From assembly GCA_002698985.1 (NCBI GenBank), contig PAAY01000045.1, positions 1 through 64,000 on the forward strand: a stretch of DNA of 64,000 nucleotides, written 5' to 3'. The notes below the pieces were generated by a model that was not told the DNA's origin, did no database searches, and was given only the letters and a program-made list of their open reading frames with translations. Below, piece after piece: positions 43,203-50,700 of this stretch. The first letter of the stretch is position 1; each line of letters opens with the position of its first letter. A program made the position numbers and the translations under genes. This DNA is from Saprospirales bacterium (GTDB lineage: Bacteria > Bacteroidota > Bacteroidia > Chitinophagales > Saprospiraceae).

Positions 43203-43237
43203 GTGCGAGTCGATTCCTCCCCCGAAAGCTTTCGGGG

Positions 43238-43265
43238 CTCGCGTCCTCAAATCCTCAAATCCTCA
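43238..43265. repeat. 8-bp-period repeat at the stop of the metalloprotease-like gene
   Basis: Read leftward through the stop: TGAGGATT, TGAGGATT, TGAGGACG, CGAG. The stop codon TGA is part of the first unit. A CCCCGAAAGCTTTCGGGG palindrome lies beside it at 43214-43231. Confidence 0.8.
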
Positions 43266-44711
43266 TTCCAGCTTCACCATCTTCTGTACCGTCTGCTCGC
43301 CGTTGCTCTGGAGGCTGACGAAATAGAGGCCGCCGCGCAGGGCGCCGGCATTCCAGCTGATGGAGTGGAGGCCCTCCTGGAAGTTGCCGTCGGTCAGCAC
43401 TTCGATGAGTTGGCCGGTGGCGGATAGAATTTGCAGGCGTGCACGGCCTTCCTTCGGCAGTTTGAACCAGAAGGTCAGTTCCGAGGCCACCGGGTTGGGG
43501 GCGATCATCAGGCCGGGTTTTTCTTTGGGGATCACCAAAAAGTCCTGTTCGTCATCGGGCAGCAGGTTGGTGCAACCTTCGATGTAGGCGCTAAAGACAG
43601 AGCCCTTGATGGTCTCGAAACCGGGGTTCAGGCTGACGAAACCACCGGCTTTGTAGGTCACACCGGGCGAGTCGCTCACATCGATCGTTTCGATGGAAGT
43701 GATGCTGCCGGAAGCCCGGATGGTCTTGATGGCGGTGATGGTGGTGTCCATGCCCAGCGGGAGTACCACATCGTCGTAGCAGGGCGAGTTGGTGCAGCCC
43801 ATGGGGTCCAGTTCCATCATCCGGCTGTCGAAATAGAAATCCACCATTCTGTCCAATTGGCCTGCACTGAGGTTTTTCCGGCAATTGGCCGGTGCCAGCG
43901 ACATCAGGTTGCTCACGTCGGGCGTGTAGTCCAGAATTTGCGCAGGGGTAGCCAGGTTGCAGGAATCTTTTACCAGGCCCAGGTAGTTGCACATGGCATC
44001 CACGTTCAGGGCTGAGAGGCCGGGATCGGCTTCCGTGTCGCAAAGCAGGTCGCCGGCGGTGGCGCAGTTGTAGCAGGTGTCGGTTTGCGTGCGTGTCACG
44101 TGCTCCGCTTCAATGACGCTGCTGGCGTGGTGGGTGTGGTAGAGTCCGAAATAGTGGCCTATCTGGTGTAGCAGGGTGCTCCCGTCGGCGGCGCACTCGT
44201 TGTTGATGAAGAGGTAATTGCCGCCCTGCCAGGGGAAGCGGGCAAAACCGCAGATGGTGTCGATGCCGTTGTCGTCGATCAGTTTCGGAACGAAAAAGAT
44301 GTTGATGGCCCCGCTGCGGGCGTGGTCGCCCACGATGTCGCTTTCCATCAGGGAGCCCTGCGTGACCCCGGCAAAGTAGTCGTCGGCGTCGATGTAGTTC
44401 GGTTCTTCACAACGGAAAAAGTTGAAACCGGCCGTGTCCAGCTTTTCACTGATGTCGGCCAGCACGTCGTCCAACGCATCGGCCACGGCACCACCGGTGC
44501 CATCGCTCTGGCGAATGATGTGGTAAATGACCGGCACATAGCGCGTGACCAGCACCGGCGGGGTGGTGGTATCGGCGTTGAACTGTGCCACTTTGGCCAT
44601 GTAGATGGAGTCGTCCAGGGGGCTGGCATCGGTGCCGCAGAGTTTGATGTTCTGCGCTCCGGCCCAAAGCCCCAGCAGGAGTATTACCGAAGATAAAATG
44701 AGCTTTTTCAT
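43263..44711 (-). CDS. M43 (pappalysin-like) metalloprotease homologue, catalytic Glu replaced
   Basis: A 482-residue secreted protein with signal peptide MKKLILSSVILLLGLWAGAQ. Residues 45-300 follow the M43 metalloprotease plan: RYVPVIYHIIRQSDG, INIFFVPKLIDDNGI, the zinc motif, CYNCATAGDLLCDTEADPGL, and a Met-turn-like VSNLMSLAP followed by LSAGQLDRM. The zinc motif reads LLHQIGHYFGLYHTHH: the three His ligands (182, 186, 192) are kept but the catalytic Glu is Gln183 (codon CAG, 44163-44165). Family knowledge says this change abolishes peptidase activity. The end is a type A T9SS sorting domain (MIAPNPVASELTFWF to VQKMVKLE). It follows the six-residue-repeat gene by 27 bases and is probably cotranscribed with it. 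Confidence 0.88.
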   Translation of the reverse strand: MKKLILSSVILLLGLWAGAQNIKLCGTDASPLDDSIYMAKVAQFNADTTTPPVLVTRYVPVIYHIIRQSDGTGGAVADALDDVLADISEKLDTAGFNFFRCEEPNYIDADDYFAGVTQGSLMESDIVGDHARSGAINIFFVPKLIDDNGIDTICGFARFPWQGGNYLFINNECAADGSTLLHQIGHYFGLYHTHHASSVIEAEHVTRTQTDTCYNCATAGDLLCDTEADPGLSALNVDAMCNYLGLVKDSCNLATPAQILDYTPDVSNLMSLAPANCRKNLSAGQLDRMVDFYFDSRMMELDPMGCTNSPCYDDVVLPLGMDTTITAIKTIRASGSITSIETIDVSDSPGVTYKAGGFVSLNPGFETIKGSVFSAYIEGCTNLLPDDEQDFLVIPKEKPGLMIAPNPVASELTFWFKLPKEGRARLQILSATGQLIEVLTDGNFQEGLHSISWNAGALRGGLYFVSLQSNGEQTVQKMVKLE

Positions 44712-44738
44712 AAGGCGGAAGTTTTTAGGGTGAACGGA

Positions 44739-46223
44739 TTAGTGGTTCGACTTTTTCAGTTCATCCAGTTCTTTCCGCAAAGCCTCATTTTCCTTTTTCA
44801 GTTCCAGCATGTACAGGGTCAGTTCTTCGATCTTTTGCAGGAGCATGGCGTCCATCTGAGCCACATCGATGCCGTTGGCAGCCACCTCGTTTGCCGAAGG
44901 AAGGCCCGGCAGGTGTTTGTTTTTCTTCACAAAAGCTTCCACTTCAGCCAGTGGCATCAGCTCGTAATCCTCTTCGAAAACGTAGTCGGCCCAGTCGCCG
45001 GAGTCCTTCAGCGCCACTTTGATCCTTTCGGCAAGGATGCCATCGGCCACGTACAGCCTGTAGCCGTCGGGCATGTTGTCGTCGGCAATGCCAATGGCCA
45101 CTTGTCCGTCGAAAAAGCCGTTGTTGCCAACGAGCAGGTCATTGGCTACCCGTAGGTCGTTTCCGGCTTCCATGTCATTGCCTGCGCTGATGTCGTTGTT
45201 GGCGCTCATGTTGTTGCCTGCCAGCACGTCCTGTCCGGCATTCACGTTGTTCATGGCATTCAGGTCGTTGTCGGCGGTCACGTCGTTTCCGGCCAGCACG
45301 TCATGTCCGGCTGTCAGATCGTTGGAAGCATTCACGTCGTTGCCGGCGCTGATGTTTTGTCCGGCGCTGACGTCGTTGGTGGCGGTTACATCGTTGCCTG
45401 CGGTCACATCGCTGAGGGCGCTGACGTTGTTGCCGGCCACCACGTCATTGCCGGCATTGAGGTTGTTGATGGCGGTCACGTCATTTCCCGCTCCCACATC
45501 CTGGTCAGCGACGATGTTGCCACCTGCCGTGACATCATTGTTGGCGTGGAGGTTTTCTCCATTTACATCGCCTCCGGCAACGACGTCGTTGCCTGCATTC
45601 ACGTCGTTGGTGGCGTTCACATTGGTGCCCGACAGGTCGCCGCCGGCCTGTACATTGTTCGTCGCAATGACGTTGTTGCCGGCCGTCACATCCTGGCTGG
45701 CAGCCACGTTGTTGCCGGCGTTTACGTCATTTCCGGCGATGACATCCACCCCCGCTTCCACATTGTTGTTGGCTTTTACGTTTTCGGCAATGATATCCCC
45801 ATTGACGGTGAAGTTGCCGTCGAGAATGAAATCGCCTGCCACGTGCAGGGTGGCCTGCGGGTCGCTGAGGCCGATGCCCACATTACCGTTTTCCAGAATG
45901 GTCATGCGCTCGTGCGAGAACAGGTCAGAGCCACCGGTGTAGAACACCATTCGGCCCGGAAGGTAGCCCAGGTCCGGATTGCCGGTTACGTAAGTTCTGA
46001 TGGCCGTGCTGCTCTGGTATTCGCCGGAGGGCGTCCAGCCACGCCAGTGTATGGTTCCGAGTATTTCGCCGTCCTCAACGGGCAGCTTGTCGCCGTTGGT
46101 GGCGGAGTTGTAGCGGTTCATGTAAAAGTCCACCACCTGGCCGCTGATCTGGGCGGTGGCGTCTTGAACCATGAATAGCATGGTCAGTAAGATCACGGGA
46201 AGTGTAAATCTGATGGTTTTCAT
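44739..46223 (-). CDS. Secreted six-residue-repeat (NDVxAG) fibre-like protein
   Basis: A 494-residue protein from ATG 46223, with signal peptide MKTIRFTLPVILLTMLFMVQDATAQ. An N-terminal beta domain is followed by 220 residues (147-366) made of 37 units of the form N-[DN]-[VLIM]-x-A-G. Two of the units have five residues, both in the context GGD[LV]xG[TE]-N[VL]xA. The last 110 residues are a conserved Bacteroidota tail: DGYRLYVADGILAERIKVAL, DYVFEEDYELMPLAEVEAFV, KKNKHLPGLPSANEV. A coiled coil from about 455 (LLQKIEELTLYMLELKKENEAL) ends the protein. The repeat probably folds as a solenoid and the coiled coil as an oligomer stalk. No T9SS sorting domain or lipobox is seen. It heads an operon with the pseudo-protease. 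Confidence 0.85.
   Translation of the reverse strand: MKTIRFTLPVILLTMLFMVQDATAQISGQVVDFYMNRYNSATNGDKLPVEDGEILGTIHWRGWTPSGEYQSSTAIRTYVTGNPDLGYLPGRMVFYTGGSDLFSHERMTILENGNVGIGLSDPQATLHVAGDFILDGNFTVNGDIIAENVKANNNVEAGVDVIAGNDVNAGNNVAASQDVTAGNNVIATNNVQAGGDLSGTNVNATNDVNAGNDVVAGGDVNGENLHANNDVTAGGNIVADQDVGAGNDVTAINNLNAGNDVVAGNNVSALSDVTAGNDVTATNDVSAGQNISAGNDVNASNDLTAGHDVLAGNDVTADNDLNAMNNVNAGQDVLAGNNMSANNDISAGNDMEAGNDLRVANDLLVGNNGFFDGQVAIGIADDNMPDGYRLYVADGILAERIKVALKDSGDWADYVFEEDYELMPLAEVEAFVKKNKHLPGLPSANEVAANGIDVAQMDAMLLQKIEELTLYMLELKKENEALRKELDELKKSNH
45126..45785 (-). repeat. 660-bp coding repeat region (37 six-residue units)
   Basis: The DNA encoding the NDVxAG units is itself repetitive, with 18-base periodicity such as AACGACGTGAATGCAGGC. 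Exact codons vary, so the repeat is kept at protein level rather than by recent duplication. Confidence 0.9.
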
Positions 46224-46714
46224 AGGAAGCAGATTTTTATGGTTTGATAATCGGTTGTTTCCGCAATGTTCGAATAGTGTGTGCTCGCAACAGGCAACAG
46301 GCAACAGGGCAGGTGCAAATACAGTGTTTTCAGGACCATTCATCAGTCAACTGAAGTGCGAGGGGCAGAGGCCGTTACAATTGGAATAGGGTAGGTGCAG
46401 AAAGTACTTGCGAACTTGTTCAATGGGATTAAAAAGGAGTGAGTGGTTTCGTTCGCCGTGATGTTTGAAGGGTGGCCAAATATACTCAGGCCTGCGGCCA
46501 AATCCAAGCATCCTGGCAGAAAACCAACCTTTCAGGCTTATCAGGTGGAAAGCTGTCGAAATGTTCGCCAAGGTACCGTCGATCTCCAGATCGACGCCTC
46601 ATGTATCTTCGATCTCCAGATCGACGGTTGGAGTTTACACGACCTGAAGGTCGTTTTACTGGCACAGCCTAAAGGCCGTGCTACTGTAAACACTCGTCAC
46701 GCCCATCACGCCCA
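46224..46714. other. Gene-free interval with palindromes
   Basis: No gene is seen in 491 bases. The left part (46224-46570) is plain, with a short CAACAGG direct repeat at 46289-46304. The right part holds the palindromes listed next and a CGTCACGCCCAT/CACGCCCAT repeat at 46695-46720. Confidence 0.6.
46578..46679. repeat. Palindromes GTCGATCT and ACGACCTGAAGGTCGT
   Basis: Two GATCTCCAGATC palindromes (46578-46595 and 46609-46624), then ACGACCTGAAGGTCGT (46639-46654) and ACAGCCTAAAGGCCGT (46664-46679), the last pair with the 25-bp spacing and TTTACTGGC linker seen at 33845-33910. GTTTAC and GTAAAC bracket the last pair (46633-46638 and 46685-46690). Confidence 0.85.
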
Positions 46715-47140
46715 TCACGACAAATAAGGCTTGATCCTTTCCAGCATGGCATCGGGTGGAAGTTGTTGGCGCAGGTATTGGCGCATGAGGGCGATGAGGT
46801 TGGTGACCATCTCCATTCTGAAGCCGAGGCGGAAGCCTACCTCGTAGCACAGTTTTTCCTCTTCGGGTCTGATCTCTCCGTCGGCCCGCATCATGAAGAG
46901 CAGGTAATAGAGGATGGTCATGCGGGTGCGTTCATCGGGAGGTGGTGCGATTTCAAATGCTTGCGGATTGCTTTTGATGGCCTGAAGTTCTTCAGGACCG
47001 ATATTCAGTGATTTTGCTGCATGTTGGAGGAACTGCTCCTCAACGGCAGAAATCCGGCCCTCAGCTACGGCCTGTTTTACCAGAAGGGAAATGATGTATT
47101 GTTTCCAGCTTTTGTTTTCGTCAGCGTTTCCGAAATTCAT
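46715..47140 (-). CDS. TerB-like helical protein
   Basis: A 141-residue, wholly helical cytoplasmic protein. Two similar halves carry the TerB-type pattern of a helix followed by an acidic turn: LVKQAVAEGRISAVEEQFLQHAAKSL and LLFMMRADGEIRPEEEKLCYEVGFRLG. In TerB the acidic residues bind metal; here ADGEIRPEEE is the better-kept site. No direct role can be assigned. A promoter matching the Bacteroidota consensus lies 49 bases upstream. Confidence 0.65.
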   Translation of the reverse strand: MNFGNADENKSWKQYIISLLVKQAVAEGRISAVEEQFLQHAAKSLNIGPEELQAIKSNPQAFEIAPPPDERTRMTILYYLLFMMRADGEIRPEEEKLCYEVGFRLGFRMEMVTNLIALMRQYLRQQLPPDAMLERIKPYLS

Positions 47141-47745
47141 GCGGAAAAATTTTGAAAAGGGGGGTGGAGGAATCCTTGTTTACAGCGCCAAATCTAATTT
47201 ACCAACAATAGAAATTCAAACCCTGAAAAAGGTATGTTCATTCATTCAACTAAAAAAAATACCTAAATGTAGGGATGAAGTATGGGGGGTGCTGTATTAC
47301 TTTTGCAGCGACTGAACATTTTACGCGCATTCCCGTATAGGGATGCGTACAGACAAAAACCGATTACGGAAAGGTGCTCCCAACACCTTCCAAAGATCCC
47401 AATCCCGTTGAACATGAAACCGCATGTTACCCGGAACCGATTAGTCCACACGCACATTAGACCCTTCGATTTTCCCGCTACTTTGTCCCGAGCGAGTTTA
47501 CCAGTCAAACATCAATCGTTATCAAGACCAAGGATTTCAGGACGTCTCACTCACATGGCTGTTACTGCCGTTGACTGATCTGCCCTGCCTGTCCCTGTAA
47601 TTCCTACAGGTGACGTTCAGCGCTATGCGTGCCTGAAGACCCACAAACAGCAAATTCAATGTTGCAAGATCACTCGTTGCCTTGCTGCACTTGATTATAT
47701 AACCATTAAACTAAACTGAACTTATCACTAACCAAGCCTACTACT
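47141..47745. other. Long gene-free leader before the first giant adhesin
   Basis: No credible gene is seen in 605 bases. The left end carries the promoter of the leftward TerB-like gene. A TACTTTTG box at 47298-47305 has no -33 partner. The 98-codon frame from 47282 lacks any family features. The rest may be a long untranslated leader of the adhesin gene. Confidence 0.5.
47189..47220 (-). promoter_or_regulatory. Candidate promoter for the TerB-like gene
   Basis: Leftward: TTTG (47220-47217), a 20-base spacer, TAGATTTG (47196-47189). This is an exact match to the Bacteroidota promoter, with a leader of about 45 bases. Confidence 0.68.
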
Positions 47746-50700
47746 ATGGTACACATCAACACTCCCAAGCGGTCGGCAGGAAGTAGTTCGGAACAAAAAG
47801 CTCGTCGCAATGTATTGTGGCTGGCTTCTTTTGTTTTGGCCTTTCTTCTGAGCAACACGACCCTGAACGCACAGATTTGCTGCCCGATTTCCCAACCCAA
47901 CGGCGCAATCATTGACTTATCCCTGGACAACACCGGGACTGTGGAAATCAATCCTACACTTTTTGTTACTTATGTAGGAAGCCCGAACGCTTCCTGTCTG
48001 CCAGCCAATGGCGGCCAGATTTTCTTATGGCAGGATATTACTGCTACCACGCCATTTCCGAACACTGTTTACAACTGTGCACATGTAGGCACCTCGGTGA
48101 ATGTGTACGTGACTTTGCAGGTGCCTGGGAATACTTGTCCGACCCCACCTGTAGCGCCTTTTGTGGTGAACATCGTTGACAATGTGCCGCCAGTAGCCAC
48201 GTTTCCCGGCAATGTGGTCATGGATGCGGATCCGAATGCCTGTTCCAAATTTATCAACAGCCTGACACCATTGGTGTCTGACAACTGCAACAATTCTTTT
48301 ACCATAGAATGGACAAGATCAGGAGTCACTCCTGGTTCCGGAACGGGCTCTGCAAACGGTATTTATGATGTCGGTACAACCACCATCGACTGGAACGTTA
48401 TCTATTTGGTTTCTGCCGGAAATAACGATACAATTACCGGTTCCACAACCGTCACCATCAATGATACCCAAAACCCGGTTATCGCCGGATGCCCGGGTGA
48501 CATTGTTCAGAGCAATGATGCTGGACTTTGCAATGCCAGCGTTGACTGGACAGAGCCGACGGCCTCCGACAATTGTGGAATTAACACTTTCACTTCCAAT
48601 ATTTCTCCGCCAAATACTTTTATGGTTGGAGGCCCCTATACCGTGACTTTTACAGCGGTTGATGTGAATGGAAACTCTTCCACCTGCTCATTCACCGTCA
48701 CTGTCAACGACACGGAAGATCCCACCTTCACCAATCAAATCACTTCGCTGATCGTTTCCCCTTCTCCCAGCTGCGAGCAGTTTGTGGACCTGAGCGGTAC
48801 GGCTGCTGATGATAATTGCGGCTTGAATACAACCACTTACACAGATGGCTTGTCCTTCTCCATCACCACCAACTCTGGTGGACCTCCTCCTGTTACCGCT
48901 GCGAACCACGGTGACCCAAGCGGAATCTATCCCGTGGGTGATTACGACATCACTTTCACGGCACATGATATTCACGGAAACACGGCCAGCTATACCATCA
49001 ACCTGGTGGTGGAAGACCAGCAGAACCCGGTGGCAGTTTGCCAGAGCCTCACAGTTGGACTTGATTCTACCGGAATGGCAGTGGTTCATGCGGCTGACTT
49101 TGACGATGGAAGTACGGACAACTGTGGAATAGATCATTTTGAGATCAGGTATGAGCCTCCTCACCCTCATGGTTCTTCAAATGCCTATCGGGATACCCTG
49201 AAACTGCTTTGCGCCGATGTCAATCAAACCTATATGGTGCGATTCCGTGCTGTGGATGCCAATGGAAATACCAACAATGACAATACCTGTACGGTGACCA
49301 TCGTGGACGATCTTCCTCCGGTTGCCATCTGTCAGGACATAACCGTTGACCTTGCTACTGGAGCGTCTCCATCAGTAGATGTCTATGCAGACTCCCTTTC
49401 AGCTGATGCTGCTGCAGCAATGCCCCTGTATTACACCGATAATGGTAGCTATGACAACTGTACGGACCCTGCCAATCTGGTTTTCAGAATCAGGAAAGAT
49501 ACCACCGGCTCTTTTATGCCCGCCGGCGATCCGGTAACTTTCGATTGTTCTGAAGTGGGGCCTAACCTGGTTCAGATCAGGGTGCGTGATAATGAAGGCA
49601 ATTTGAATTTCTGCCAGTCTTTAGTGACCGTTAGAGATGTGACTGATCCGACAGCGGCAGCAACTCCATATACTGCCTATTTGGATGCAAACGGCCAGTT
49701 TTTAGTAACACCTGCACATATCGACAATGGAAGTTCCGACGACTGTGGCATCGTGAAATATGAAATTTCCAGAACCTCATCAACCACGGGCTTCAGCCAG
49801 ACTGGAGTACAGTTCACTTGTGCTGACCTTTCACCTTCGACAATTCATAACGTGTGGCTCAGGGTTATGGACGAAGGAGATGGTACTACTGGCAATTCGG
49901 ATGTTACAATGACAACAGTAACAGTTGTTGACAACATGGCTCCAACTGCATCTTGCCAGAATTTTACTGCGGAACTCGACGCCACAGGCAATGTAACAGT
50001 TGTTCCTGACGATATTGACGATGGGAGTAGCGATAACTGTACAATTACCAACAGGACGGTATCGCCCAATATGTTCACCTGTGCAGACATTGGACCCAAC
50101 ACAGTTACGCTTACTGTGACCGATCAAAGTAGTAACTCGAGTACCTGCTCGGCAACGGTCACTGTCGTAGACAACATCGCCCCCGTCGCCATTTGTACCA
50201 ACGTCATTGTTGCTGTTGGCTCCAACGGCCAGGTGGATGTTGGACCAGGGACCATTGGTGCCTTGAGTACAGACAACTGCTACATGTCACCGACCTGTAC
50301 GTTGACCTATACACTTGCAGTTGATACCAATAGAGACAACATTGTGGATACGAACCTGCCAACAGGTGATCCATACACTTTTGATTGTAACGATGTGGAC
50401 GACCCGGGCGGAGTATTTGTGGAAGTAACCGTTGAGGACTGCCACGGAAATGTAGCCACCTGCCAGAGCACGGTTACCATCATCGATACCGAAAATCCGG
50501 TAATCACCTGTCCTGCAGATGTTACCATTGAATGCGATCAAAGCGATCATCCGGACAACACCGGATACGCCACAGCCACCGACAACTGCGGGGTGGACAA
50601 CATTGATTGGAGTGACAGCCAATCTACACCAGTCTGTATTGGTACCTATACCATTACCCGTACCTGGACGGCGACCGATGTTAACGGTAATACTTCCACT

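Noticed and set aside
45303-46178. 291-codon frame opposite the six-residue-repeat gene
   Set aside because: Its Val/Gly-rich repeats are the reverse reading of the NDVxAG units; the minus-strand protein has a signal peptide and a conserved C-terminus, this one has neither.
44739-46223. Left-handed beta-helix acyltransferase because of six-residue periodicity
   Set aside because: The aliphatic and small residues are in a different phase from the [LIV]-G-x4 pattern, and no catalytic His or acyl-acceptor site is visible.
47282-47578. 98-codon frame in the leader of the first giant adhesin
   Set aside because: No signal, domain or promoter-to-start logic; composition like non-coding DNA.
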